Below the pieces are notes generated by a model. The model had not been told where the DNA came from and did no database searches. It was given only the letters and a program-made list of their open reading frames with translations. Positions 23,943 through 38,057 of a stretch of DNA of 64,000 bases are shown here, one piece after another. The translations under genes and the position numbers were made by a program. This DNA comes from Pholiota molesta. Lineage: Eukaryota; Basidiomycota; Agaricomycetes; Agaricales; Strophariaceae. The stretch lies in contig JACGCK010000005.1 in the NCBI GenBank assembly GCA_014925825.1, forward strand, positions 496,001 to 560,000. Direction: 5' to 3'. The stretch's first letter is position 1, and every line of letters starts with the position of its first letter.

Positions 23943-26900
23943 CTAACCATTTTGGAGCTAAAATATAACAAGAAAGATTGTCAATGGTATATCAAATACA
24001 TAACAAAATGGTTGTGCTCACTCTTTGGAACTCGTCATACGCTGTACTTCTCACGTTCTCGTGAGCATTACGGATGATCCCCATCATGAATTCTGCGGCC
24101 TGGCGTTCATTTAATGAGAGGGCAAATCGATCCCTAAGCCGTCGAATGGTTGATTCACCCTTGAAAGACGGGAGGCCAGAGTCCAACATCAGACGAATGG
24201 TGTCGATAATTTGTTCGGCGTATGGTCGAATTGCAAGAAAAGCCTTAACAGTAAGGCTTTGGAACATTTGGTAGCCTTGAGAGGATCGTCCACCCATTAA
24301 AACAACCATCTCATGGTTGAGTTTGAACGAATGGGGCTCAAATTTAACACCCTACATCAAGAGCATCAGTGTATGTTTGAATGCCATTAATAAAAACCAG
24401 TAAAATATCGCACCCCAGGGCGTGCCTAACAAGCAGAGATAAGCTTCAGAAATTTAGAGAAACATTATGACTTATCTATATCGAAAAGGAATCCAAAATC
24501 TACGGCAAATATAGTCTGAGAATTTGTGAGATTGCAGAGTGGCGAAAAACTGACCAATATGTACGATATGACCTTCTCCATCAATCATTATATTACCATT
24601 GTGTCTATCTTTAATTTGCAAGATATAACAAGCAACAGAATATGCCGCCATTGATTGAATGAAATTGAGGCGCGCTTTTTGAAATGTCGTTGTGTCTTTA
24701 CCGCCGTATTTTGCTATAAAGAAGTCCTGTAAATCGTTCACTTTGGCTCGTCCCATTTCATCTCTTGACGTCGCATTTGGGACAACATCAATAACACCAC
24801 ACTTAGAAAAAGATTTGAATCAGATAGGCAAAAAAAATATAGGAAAGCACCGAAAACATACTCCAGGCGCTGTAGCTGTGACTCGATACGGAAAGAGATA
24901 TAAAGTAAGTCCAACACTCATAAAAATGTTTTTGAACATGGCTATGACTTGAAGGGCTAGAACGTCTTGGCGACAATCGTCACCGACTTTGAATATTGCC
25001 TGCTGCCAAACATCATATTCAGTGCGAGTTTCGATGCCTCCACCGTCGCCATTGAGTAGCGAGTCTGGGTCAGTGTTGATATCGGTCCGTTCCTTTCTGA
25101 CTTTGAATGTTGCCATGAAAGGCGCCTATAAGAATTGACGATTGAGTATACGCAGAAAACGATGACATAGGATGCGGTAGTTGCCTTTGCATGGCTTTGC
25201 AATGGTCGCCCAGACTTCTTATCAATGTCGACAACGATACCATCCGGATTGCTGGGCAGGTAGACGCCAACCTCCACATTGATTTTGGCCATTTCCTCGT
25301 CGATTTTTGCCTTTCGAAAGGATTAGGTAAATGCAAAATCGAAAGGCATCTAAAGAAATTTACCTTCTTTTCCGGTTTTGTCTTTTTGATGTATGGTTTC
25401 AATTTTCCAGAAATAGAAGTAACTTCATTGAAAAAGGAAAATTCCCGATCATAGAAAGCTCTGCTCTGCCAGAGAGGGAATTGACGACTTTCTTGATCAT
25501 TGCATCTAGCATAGGTTTCATAGGATCTTCCTGCAACAATGTTAGCATAATTTGGAAAGGAATGAGTAAGAAATGGATACACACAATTTCCCCGGCGTCA
25601 TCCTTGTACCGGTTTGCATTCATATTCCAGATAATTTGATGGCAGAATAATTGCGATATTTTGGCAGTCTCAAAAACGAAGCGCGCAACATATCCTACAG
25701 AGGATAAATAAAAACACATTCACTAGAATTATATATCCTTACCAAGATCGTCATACCGAAGAGCCTGCACGATCTGTGGTATAAAGAAGAACGTTAATTC
25801 AACCGGGTGTTGCGCCAATACCCGATGAGCATATTGTAGAATCAATGGATCACTATTGAATCTACGTTCAAAGAACGTGTTTGCAATAATGGGGGGTACA
25901 GGTGTCCAGAGCAAAAGATACTGTGGGTATTTAGTAAAAGATCCTGTTCCTGCTAGCATAACCTACCTTTAGATTTTTCCGAGTGCGTAGCTCCCGTCTA
26001 TCGCCAAGAAGAAAGGCCAGAGCCTCCGGAATATCGAGAACATGGATAGGGTTGGAAAGAACAAGTTTTGAGACTTCCTGTCGGATAGCCAAATTTTTGA
26101 AGCGTTCTATCAAATGGACAACGATGGCTGGATCAATATGCCACAGATTCCGAACAATAGAAGGCCAAGATGCCTTGGAACATGGTGAGAACGCAAGCCA
26201 CCTAACAACTGACATAAACTTACTTCAAGCAAGGTTCGCTCGGTACTTCCTACGATATCTCCTCCTTTCCTTGTATCATTAGTTGGATTGCCCCAGACTG
26301 ACATACGGAAGATCTCATTTTCGGTGAGTAATCTTAGGGGAAGATTCAGGCTACGCATCCTTTCAGCATAGTCTTGAAAGATAGTGATCAGAAGCGGAAA
26401 GTATTATCCATATAGAATTCATGAAACCTACATGTCGATGTCAACCGAGGTGTTGATAGGCTGGAAATTGCAACGGGACCCCTAACAGAATCCGATTGAA
26501 GATAGGACAAAAACTCCGAGAGGACCTTGATGTCGGCATCGACTTGAACTCGGTTGGCTCCATATGACCATCTATGACAATTTAGAGTTTTATATCCTGA
26601 GACAATAGGAATTCACATACTGTGGTCTTACAGAAAACCAAGAGAAGGCAACGGTATAGAGGCATTCTCGCAAGGCGTTTTCGCAATAAGAATCCAGATG
26701 AGAACTTTTCAAAGTCTCAAACCCGAAAAGTAGAAAAGAAAAGCGAGCTTCACGGGATAGAGAATGTGTGCTGTGCCTCTAATTAGACCGATGCTGATCA
26801 TTAACAGCATAGACATACCTCAGGCTCTTGAAAGCTCTGGCTGAACGCAGGACGAGATGTTGTATGATGAACATCACACCAGGTCGATGGTACCTCGCAG

Positions 26901-29900
26901 CTTGAAGCCGACTAAATAGCATTTGTAGAACCAGTGCATGTGGAGTCAGTATTCTTCTGGCTTGCGCTAATCCACGATCTATGGTTTCTTTGTCAGTTGG
27001 ACTGTAGCTGATGGGGTGATAAAACGGGTCGTCGTAGCTGGAATACAAGTGTCAGAAATGTAAGAAGAAATAAAGCAGCAGCAAGCAAACTTTAACGATT
27101 TGGAGAATATCCCTTGATGCATCCTGATTGTATCTGACCATGCAGATAGAATTTCACTCATCAGGGCAACCTCTATTTCAGCTTTTTCGGCGATTACCCA
27201 ACTCCAAGCTTCGATGCCTGAAGCAATGGCCGACGGAGTTGCCACACCAAAAGGCAGACTAACAAGGTAGTGCAACAAATCATAGTCATTCTGCAAGTTG
27301 TATCGTTTCATCAGCCTCAAACATAGGTTGACATCGCTTCTCATACCTTTTCCAGAGAGATCAACGTGGCGGCACAACGGAAAAGCAGGCGTCTCAAGTC
27401 GTGCACAGTTAGCTTGCTGTATTTTCCGCGTATCTCCTCTAAAGTGCGATATAATTTCGTTTTCAAGGCCTCGATTTCATTCAAAGGAGCTGGCTGCGAG
27501 GATTCCGTCACGAGTTTATCACCATCTGACGAAAATGCTTTTGTGAGCAGCAACATCAAGTGACAAATGAAACTGACGGACTTTCTCGATTTGCCAACCG
27601 AATTCCAGCGGCCTCGCCTGCAAAGTAAGCTTTGATAGCAATTTGGCTTGACAGAACCCTGGCTGCATCGATTTTCCAATGCGATAGCGATGACAAAGAC
27701 GCTAAGAGAGAGTCACAATTTGCTAATTTCCACATATTTGGTACATACAAAGCTGTCGATGCACCGGGCCAATGGATTTTCCAAAATGTTCAGCTATAGA
27801 GGCACCCAGTTCTGCGGAATTGATTCCGGCTGACGATTTATTAATGGTGAGATATTTCTTTCATCAATTCATTAGCTTCAGTGTGCATGCAAAGAGCATA
27901 AAAGCGAAAAATAATTACCTGCAACGTTGATTGCAATTCCATAGGAGCACGCCCTAATGCCAATTCAAACCAAATATTGGCATTACGTTTTAATAGGCCA
28001 AGGATATCATTTCGAACTTGATAACTATCTGAAAGTTGCAGAGTGATATCGCTTCTGTCAGAATGAAATTCATATGTTGGGTTATACTAAAGACGAAGGT
28101 AAGTGAACGTGATTTGCTTTTGAGCATGAATTGATCCATACCTCGTCAATATATTCGTTTTCACATGCTCGTTGAAGCAGAGTGAGAACTTCGAGAATAG
28201 CGAATACCAGTGTGGGGTCGCACATAAGAGAGGGAAAGGATGTTATGAGGCGGTTGAGGTATTTCGAGGCCATATCCCGTGCTTGGGCAATGCGATGAGT
28301 ACTCAAGACGACTAACGCCAGGAGTTCAGAGGACAGATGTACTGGAAGAGCTTGTTGTGAAGCTTTCGAATTGAGGTGATTTATACAATCTCGTATAACC
28401 TGTTCAACGTCTTAAAATGTGATCAAAGAAGCTATAGTGGAAGCATACCTTCTCTGCAATAGCTTCCATGCAAGCACTCAGCCCAGGATGATCATTTAAA
28501 CTATCGTTGATAAAGTAGGAAACCAGAGATGATGGCAATCCTGCGGCTGAGCGCATGCTTTCAATATCATGGAGAGTGAGAATGAATATGACTTGGCCAG
28601 ATGATAAATATCGTATATCGCTGGCCCGGTATGAGATATAGCTCGCTAAGACACTTCGGTGTCTTGATATCACCTATATGATACTTTAAATTTGAGGCAC
28701 AAGATGCAGAATGAGATGAACTGACGGTGTTGGCGTAATCTTGTCGGATCACAGAATTGTACTCGACATCACTTGCTACAGCATCATGAGATTCTTCCAC
28801 TACCATTGAGGGCGTTTTAATTGCGATACGAGCCAAGGCAGGCTTTAGCCAATCCATTGCCGTAGCTTCATGTTATTTGTCGTCGTGAACCCGAAGAGGA
28901 TACATAAAAACCAGGCACTCCTGAAAAGTGTGACGATCTCAGGAGAAGGAACATTACGAGGATTGAAGTCTGCATGTGCGAGCAGAGCATCAATTGGGAG
29001 AAGAAGGGATGCCAGTTGTTCTATCATCTCCTCCGTCTAAGATACAGATCAATGAAGTCTTTCAGACAAGTATTGCATATTTTACGCACTTTGATGTGAT
29101 GATTTGCGATTTTCAGATTTTGGATGGCCACTCCTTTGTCAGCAAAAAGAGATAGAAGCTCAATTAGATAGCTCTCGTACAACTCTGGCCGTCGGTGTAA
29201 ATCCTGGGCCAACCGAGTCTGCGCAGCTAAAACCTATTACACAAGGTAATGAGTGATAGAACTAGTCTAAGAAGTTGAAATTTACCATGTTATTGGAAAA
29301 ACGAGGATCATCTGGGTTTGCTGAACGATTAATCGCTGAGAATGCGCGAACAATGTCATGAAAAGAACCCCGCGGTGCAGTCAGAGCCAGATCCACGAGA
29401 TTGTATGCGATAGCAGCTTCTACAGCAGGCTCTGCAGATGACAATCTCTGCAGGAGCATAGATATCGTGAGCCTAGTGACCTAACAATCGACAGATGAGC
29501 AAGAAATTCATGTAGAGAAACTCAAGCGCCCTGACCTCTTCCATTTTAAATTCAAGAGCAAGTCTTGTGACGGTTGATATGGTGCTGATCCCAGTTAATC
29601 TCTTTTCATCTTCAGAAAGTCCTCGTAACCCCGTTTCAAGTGAATGTACATTTCCTAGGCTCTGAGGATTGAATTGGGTGTGCATACTATTGGAATCATA
29701 AATATCTTTGCTTGTCGCCGCAATGTAGTTGAGCAGAGAATACATGTTGGACATGATCAAGTCATCTCCGGGGGCAAGCTGCTTGACGTTTAGAAAGTTC
29801 ATAAATATAGAGGTATGAACCCCGTACGTACCCTTATACAAAGAGCAAGACATTTGGCAGCGGCAAACAATGGAGGCGGTGCCCTATTTTCTGAAGCAAA

Positions 29901-31474
29901 TCCGAACTCGAAAAGAGGAAGAGGAGATGTAATGAAACGGCGCAGATGGCCAATCATATTTGGCGCAATTTCCGGAAAGCTAGATGGGGCATCCTATGAG
30001 ACGACTTTTTCAAAATATGGGTATATAAAGTACCTTCGGACTAATACAGTTGTAGCCTTCAATGCAGCTTCTTGTACCAAATTGTCTGATATGGGGGAGT
30101 CTGTACTCAATAATAGCAATATACGGCCATATAGCTGGTCATCGAGATCATGGAGAGCTAAACAGCAGATGGATGCAAGTTTCTGTAGAACGTTAGAATT
30201 TAATATTTATGAGCAGAGATAGGCCGTACCAGACTCTCCGATACAGTTTCCCATGCATATGTATCGACAGAAGGTGCGGAATCCATTTCCTCAATCTGGA
30301 TCAATAGATCTGTGAAACATTGCATTGCATATCTGATGGTTTCATTGAGAATTATCTTGGTGTCTTCATTTGAGATATCCAGCTCTAATGCTGAGTTTCG
30401 GGTCAATGATAGCCAAGCTTTGTTGGCTGCTGCAGCTTCGACGACTGGATATTGGGATCTGGTCGGAGGAGCAAGCACCTGCGCAAGAACAGTCCATTCC
30501 GTCTCCAAAACACAGCACACCATGAAGTACCCGCTCAACGGTCTTCCTTGGCTGACATATCGCGCCACGAAAGTCTGCACATAGGCAAGAGTTTCTGCAT
30601 CCGCATGTTCCTTCTGCAATATGTCCACTAGCAGATGATTCAGCCGGTCGATTGTTTGTGAGGAACAGAGGCTCTTGAGATACAATGTTAGTGTTTCCCA
30701 CTGTGGAAGAGTCCAGCGGTAGGAGGTTGAACTTATTGCTCGATAAAATCCATGCAAAGCAGGCATCAATTGTGTGAGGACATTTAAAGCTAAACAAATT
30801 GAGAGAAATTTCATGTCAATTGATATCAATGAACTTACATGCGCTTTTATGTATCTCTTGGATCACTTGAGAAACAAAAGAGAAGATGGCCGACGTCGCC
30901 TGTTCGCTGTAGGTCGTATTCTCATTCGATATTCGCAATAGAGCCGAGATAGTGGAAAATACAAGTTGATCAGGGAGGGCCCAATCTATGACGTGTTAGC
31001 TCCAAGCTTGCATGCCCGAAAGATTGCTAGATACCTATCCAGGAAAGGGACTTGTCGAAGTCAACATATGGTGCATCCCGTAATATTTCAATGAGAACGG
31101 GCATGATTTTGTCGATAGAATCAAGAATGCGGGGATCAGGGAAGTCGACGACCATGTCGCCGAAAGCGGTGTTACAATGTACCCTGCTAGCACTCTGTAC
31201 ACAACTCAGTTAAAGTGTCCAAGTTCTACTCATGCAATACCGCACCATGTAAATTCGCGCTGGAGTTTGCTGCTTATCCTCTGTCTGCCTCGTCTGCACC
31301 TCTGATTGCGAACGCGTCTGTGTCCTTGATGTGAGAATTTGCTCTGCGAATCCTGCATCATCGTTAGAGGCGATGTCGGATAATATTCTTTGGTGAATAT
31401 TTAATTCAAGACTACGATGACATGTTTAGACAGCTGGAGGCTGTGGAGAGAACTCGGAAGGCTTACCAGTCCAT
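23943..31474 (-). CDS. STT4: Phosphatidylinositol 4-kinase III alpha, Stt4
   Basis: Makes PI4P at the plasma membrane, feeding PI(4,5)P2 synthesis and Pkc1 cell-wall signalling. About 7.5 kb, more than twenty exons and about 1,900 residues of alpha-solenoid precede the kinase. The PIK helical region is seen around 26-24.9 kb. The kinase core reads [52 protein letters not shown] (catalytic DRHNGN) and [10 protein letters not shown] (DFG), then [16 protein letters not shown] and FVxLLNEA-like C-terminal helices ending FQRLQNG-stop (last exon 23943-23958). The first exon is tiny: ATG at 31474 gives MD and splices into [16 protein letters not shown], matching Stt4 N-termini. One intron (25126-25184) is of GC-AG type. 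The exon carrying FLFDI lacks a normal GT donor at about 24476, so that junction is uncertain. POT1 is convergent and an unknown gene divergent. Confidence 0.92.
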
Positions 31475-31740
31475 GGCTAGATGCCAGAGTTCTGTTCAGT
31501 CTGACAGTGCTTTGAAAGTGGAGGTAATGAGATATTACGAACAAGAGGAAGCTTGGAAGTGCTAAAGGCTGTGGAGAACACTCGGTCACGTCAAAAGTAG
31601 CCCCTAAGTAAGTCACCCAAAAATGGAAAGACCCACAGCCCTAACTCGACGTTACTCTACCCTTGCCATCATCACTGGGTCGCCATTTGCCTTCAAAGAG
31701 TTAGACTTCCTTCTTTCGCTGCTCTAGATATCTCCCAAAC
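31475..31740. promoter_or_regulatory. Bidirectional promoter, STT4 / unknown gene
   Basis: About 265 bp between divergent starts. No clear core element stands out. Confidence 0.4.
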
Positions 31741-32887
31741 ATGCCAAAGAGTCACAGTATGTTTAGGACATAACGATAATTATTGCTCGCACCTACATCC
31801 CACTTATTGACACCGTAATCTTTTCGGCGCACAGCCAAAAAGCAAACGCGCAATGACGCGAGACAAAGGCCTCAGAGCACCAACGTTGAATACTCCAATC
31901 TTCTGAACGAACTGAATGAAGATCGGGTTGACGACCAAGATGCAGACACGACCAAGTTCTCTAGCTTCTCGTGTATTGATTCTTCCTCTAGAGCTGACTA
32001 TATTGCTTCATCGAAAGTGCAAATATGATCAATGCCATTCGATATAAGCTTGGTATGAACGGTTTCAGTATGAAGGTCTTGTCTCATTTTCTCATATAGA
32101 GCGGAAATCAAGGATATCTGCTGCACATTCAGCGCAGTTTCAATCTCGCAAGAACGCTCTGTATTCCAACGCACGTAAGGCTACTCAGGAATTCGTGAAA
32201 TCTAGCGCTAGCGCCTTGTAAGTTAATCGATGGCAATAACTTCCGAGTTTAGATTGACATCCTAGCAGAGATAACGTTCAAGCCACGCTGCTTGAAATGC
32301 GAGCACAGGAAATACCATTTGAGAAGTATCGCGATGATTTTCATGTGGTGATTACGTCCAACAAAGTCTGTAAGCACACTTATTTGAGATATTCTTATAG
32401 TACTCATAGACGCATTCAGGTGTCTCTTGATAACATTTCTACACTCTATTTACCTGTTTGGAAAGCATTGGGACAAAGGCGATCCGAGCAACTGAGGCAG
32501 CCAGCACTATGCGTTTGTCTGATCACTTCAATCTACTCGTGATTCAATTCCGATATTTGTTAGTTGTGAATAACGCTCCTCATCGCCATGAGATTTTGAG
32601 GGACATCTCTGTAAAGGCCCGACAACAACTTGAACAAGCCAAACAACAGGAAAAGGTTCGCAATTTAGCCGATATTAATAATGTATCGTTTAGACGTCGA
32701 CATTTACAAAAATTGTATGCAGGATGCTGAAGATGCTGCCAAATTAATTGAACATTTAAACAACTTCTCCGTGGATGAAATGATGCGTACCACAAAGATG
32801 TTAGTGTCAAGTTCGAGGCGTAGAACCGTTTTCTACTTTCTCTTACATGCGCTTTGCTTTTTTCTCAATGAAACGCACGTCGTTTAA
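31741..32887 (+). CDS. Small unrecognised Gln/Lys-rich helical protein
   Basis: I do not recognise a family. A plausible model starts MPKSHTKKQTRNDARQRPQ (first intron 31757-31835), continues NLLNELNEDRVDDQDADTT, then NARKATQEFVKSSASAF, RDNVQATLLEMRAQEIPFEKY, TMRLSDHFNLLVIQF, a strongly helical segment KARQQLEQAKQQEKVRNLADI, and ends with DAEDAAKLIEHLNNFSVDEMM. The composition (basic N-terminus, acidic patch, long helix) suggests a nuclear or scaffold protein of about 250 residues, but that is inference. The junction near 32370-32465 does not join cleanly in any frame I tried. This could be another missing base or a mis-modelled exon. It could also be a structural subunit too diverged to recognise by eye. 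Confidence 0.5.
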
Positions 32888-33005
32888 ATTTTAGAGGGCT
32901 TCTGGAGTGTACAATCACAGTACATACATGCCGTTCGAATCCATGCATTTCACCTGACAAAAATAAACATTTAAACAATCATACTCATTTGAAGATAGTA
33001 TCCAA

Positions 33006-34157
33006 CTATTGGATGTTGAATGGTGTTATTTCTGAAACTGGCAGTTCAACGATTTGGTCTGAGCCTGGGTATTGAGGAAGCTGTAAGTCGAACTTTTCCT
33101 CTATTGTCCTGTTATAATTTACTGTAAGACATCCCAGTTCAGGAAAATAAGTTGTAGAATCACGCACTTAGGGACAAACCTGCCACCAAGAAAATGCCTC
33201 CCTCTGAAATCAACCACGCCTTGCTTTGGAGCGGTGAGACTGATCAATACATTAGCACGTAGACCAACCCCAAGATTGTTACCCTGTTCCACATCCCAGC
33301 CAGATGGAATATCAACAGAAACAATAGGCAAACGGGTTTCGTTGAGCAGTGGCAGAACGGCATCAAATGGCGTGCGGATTGGTGGTTTAAAAGAAAAGCC
33401 AAAAATTGCATCCAAAATAACGTCCGTGTGATGCAAGGCTTTGCGAAGTTCTTCCACATCAGAGGAAGGAGGGATTATGGGGATCTTCATATTTTCACAT
33501 TGCGTTTGCAGACGCTGTTATTGTATCAGAAATATACTGATATTGAAGAAGCAACTGGTGATGATAGAATGCCTACTTTATAAATGTCTTTCGCACCAGG
33601 CTAAAGCCCAATCAGTTATAATCTCGCCTGCATCATTGGCTATGAAGGGCAAATATACCTTAGGCATGTAAATTGTAGGACGATATCCAAACATCCCTGG
33701 AATGATTACCATTAGCACAAGAATTCGGCGACTGTTGTAAACTGAGACAAGACCTAGATGCCTTGCTGCGACGAGTCCATCACCGCCTTGAAAGTTGCAT
33801 TTGTTGAGCGATATGTTGACAATGCCTACACCATATACGCTCACCTTGGTTTCCAGGACCACAACACACCAAGACGCGAGGGTAAACGTCTTTACGATAG
33901 ACCGCAGCAAGTGTCTGGGCGCAGGCCAATCCAGCGAGTTCCATCAACTAATGGACCAGTAAGAGCCATATTAACCTGCTGGGTGAGCCAATCAATATTT
34001 ATAGGGTTTACCTGGTCAAGGCTGAAGGCTCCAAGAGGACCCATGAGTTCTTGGTCAATCTAGAATCCATGAGACGATGCGTCCAAATGACAGGCCCATT
34101 GGGTGTCATATATTGTATGCCCACCTGCTGTGCAAGCTTGGAAGTAAGGTAACGCAT
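33006..34157 (-). CDS. NAXE: NAD(P)H-hydrate epimerase (YjeF_N)
   Basis: Metabolite-repair enzyme that interconverts the R and S forms of hydrated NAD(P)H so the dehydratase can restore the cofactor. Exons on the minus strand read [54 protein letters not shown] (the NQGGDG motif spans an intron), MFGYRPTIYMPKPGAKDIYK, RLQTQCENMKIPI, VILDAIFGFSF (with the catalytic Asp), RLPIVSVDIPSGWDVEQG and LISLTAPKQG. The last exon gives LQLPQYPGSDQIVELP and a stop at 33006-33008. This is a stand-alone epimerase of about 245 residues, not the bifunctional bacterial Nnr form. All exon phases agree, and this is one of the cleanest genes in the window. Confidence 0.94.
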
Positions 34158-34565
34158 TGTGCTAGATTACTGCGATGTCGTGCTTTGACAAGACCGTTCA
34201 GGACAGACTTGAAGCTTGAAAGCTGAAGGTGATAAGACGTCCCACTGCTGATGGTGAATCAAGTGATGTCAACGAAACATGACGTCAGGACCATAATATG
34301 AAGTCTACCAAAAGAACGTTCGCATTTGGTTCGCACCCGTCTTTCTTCCCCAACATTCGAAGTCACAGCATACCATTAATATGTACTATACAGCCCAGCT
34401 TCTGGACAAAGCGTAATCCATATTATAAGTACAGACAGAAATCCACATGTACAGTACAGGATGAGGCGACAATATATAGAATAATAATGAAAGACATAAG
34501 AATAACGGAAGGAAAACGTATGAAGGGTTTACAGTAAGAAGCAACCGCACAGATCCATGGAGGCG
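34158..34565. other. Intergenic region NAXE/MYND gene
   Basis: About 400 bp, AT-rich. It holds the NAXE promoter and the 3' UTR of the MYND gene. No coding signal. Confidence 0.45.
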
Positions 34566-35801
34566 TTATGATTTCACGCACACTCGTTTGTGATTGTCCC
34601 AATCTTTCCTCTGATGTTCAGGTGAGCAGTATTTCACGAGCTTGCATTTGCTGCACAACTGCCCTGAGTTCCTGGTGGGTTCAAAAACCGACGATTCGAT
34701 GCTGAGCTCTGATCCATCGCAACTCTTGTTGGCACTGATGCGCGGTGTCAAAATCTCTCCGAAAGAAATATCACAGTCGATCCAATTGCACATGAACTTC
34801 GATTTGACTCGTTTGCGTTTGCCTGGGGTCTTGATTTGAAGAATAGAGGCAGATCCATTCCCTCTTCTTGGGAACCGAATCATCTCGCAGTCATCCGTAC
34901 AACATGGGTTGGGGCATCCCGTGGGGTAATCGTAGAATATTTCTTCGTCGGGGACATAAGAAGGATCAGTGAAGAATATTTGAGAATACGACGTTGTTTG
35001 ACGAGAGAAAAGAACAAGAAAGCGAGGTCGTTTTTCGTAGAGAATTGCCCGCACTATGAGATCAATCTGCGGGAAACACGGTGAGCGATGCTGACGAAGA
35101 AGTTCATGGCTTAAGCGAATGTCTAAAGGTCAAAATATAAAGTTAATGGCAAGAGGAATCCTTGTATAGCTGTATCAATCTCACGTTCGCGCTGTATTCG
35201 ATCCTCCATGCTAGGCTTGCACCTCCGTCCAAAGCCGAATCTTGAGACGAGTTTGAAGTATTCTGTTACGTCGTCCATCTCTTTACGTCTGAGATCAGTG
35301 ACGACCACGTATATCTCGTCGCAACCAGTGTCGTGCATTCCGCGCAAAAGCATTAATTCTGGGAGCTAAATTAGGAGAAGTTGTGTAAGTTTTGCTAGAC
35401 AACGCGTATGCTGTGGCTTACAATGGTAAACACGACGCGCATCATTGATAGTTGCCTCTCCTGAATAGCATGATGATGATAAACTGTGTTGTCCATGTCC
35501 GACCGAGAGAAATTAAACGACCCGTATCGACCGTCCGACAAAAGACATTCTCTGGAGCGAAAGACCCTTTATTCCAGGCAATGATTTGTTTCTCGGCCAA
35601 CTTAGTGAGATCCTTGTGTCGTCGCTCCCGCACATCTTTGAACCATTCGTGATATGTGTCGTGCGCGATGTTTCGATCATGGTCCAACCATTTGTCCATG
35701 AGCAGATCAGTAGAGTCCTCGTCTAGTGTAGTCTTGATGAGCTCCGACATGGAAAGGCGAGGTGGAGAGAGTATCGAGTAGTGGCTCTGCTTTCGAGACA
35801 T
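34566..35801 (-). CDS. MYND zinc-finger protein of unknown role
   Basis: The C-terminal exon ends with a MYND finger (CSKCKLVKYCSPEHQRKDWDNHKRVC split in the usual C-x2-C...YCS...H-x3-C spacing; about 34575-34655), a protein-protein interaction zinc domain. Upstream exons give MSELIKTTLDEDSTDLLMDK, HDTYHEWFKDVRERRHKDL, SMMRVVFTI, LPELMLLRGMHDTGCDEIYV and VVTDLRRKEMDDVTEYFKL, with no named domain. Many basidiomycete genomes carry families of such proteins, but function is unknown. The start may be 35801 (MSRKQSHYS) or 35750 (MSELIK). Around 35515-35517 the frame changes in a coding-looking stretch (after VDTGR, before SRSDMDNTVYHHHAIQE). A missing base or a very short 38-nt intron would explain it. 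Confidence 0.7.
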
Positions 35802-36279
35802 CGCGTAGGAAGATAGGTGGGACTGCCAATGTAAACTCCAAGTGAAAGACTGGCAAGGCTGAAGACAATGGCTACTACTAAGAATGGCGGTATTGATTCT
35901 AAAACGGGCCGTGATCAAAAGCTAATTGAAATTTACCCGAAACGGTGACGCGCGAACACCTCCCCTAAAATTTCACGTGGTTGGATTCCTCAGTCCTGCC
36001 CTGGGCTTCAAGGCTGCTTCAAGTTGACTGAATGATTTCGGAATAATAATCATATTGAACCACAACCATCGCATTGACTTCGGCCATTTTTCCAAAAGAT
36101 ATTCACAATGATCGAGATCTCGACAAGTTCTCGATACCAGCCAGCACTACGGGCAAATTGGCTCGGATCATATACATAGTGCAATTGATGCGCAGACTAA
36201 TTACAGGTAGCGCGCGGAGACCCAGACAATAGAAATATCAATACAAAAATTCGCCAATGGCACATCATTGACAAGGTGA
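35802..36279. other. Intergenic region MYND gene/QPCT
   Basis: About 480 bp with no coding signal that I can support. It holds the MYND promoter and the cyclotransferase 3' UTR. Confidence 0.45.
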
Positions 36280-37771
<1,492 letters not shown>

Positions 37772-38057
37772 ATTTTTGGCCTAAGATTGGGAAAGAGAGC
37801 AGTAGCAGCAGAGCCAGCGATGATGGGCGTCTCGTGTTACCTGCCGCGACTCGCCAGCTCAGGTAAAATTCTGCTGGCACACTCTGCAGAATTGAGCAAA
37901 GTAACAAGTTGTAGTAGGCCTTTCGGCAGCGCCTGAGGGCCAGCGCGCCAATGCACTCGGAATTACTTACATAATCGCGGGAAAGTCGCTAAGTAGAAGC
38001 CGACGGCATTCAAGATTAACGCGTTGGGTATTACGCACAGCGTGAACCTCTTGCTTC
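37772..38057. promoter_or_regulatory. Bidirectional promoter, glutaminyl cyclase / TRS23
   Basis: About 285 bp between divergent starts, moderately GC-rich around 37920-37970. No clear core element recognised. Confidence 0.4.

Noticed and set aside
29815..30222. 135-residue + strand frame inside STT4
   Set aside because: It is antisense to STT4 solenoid exons and introns that are in phase on the minus strand; no domain.
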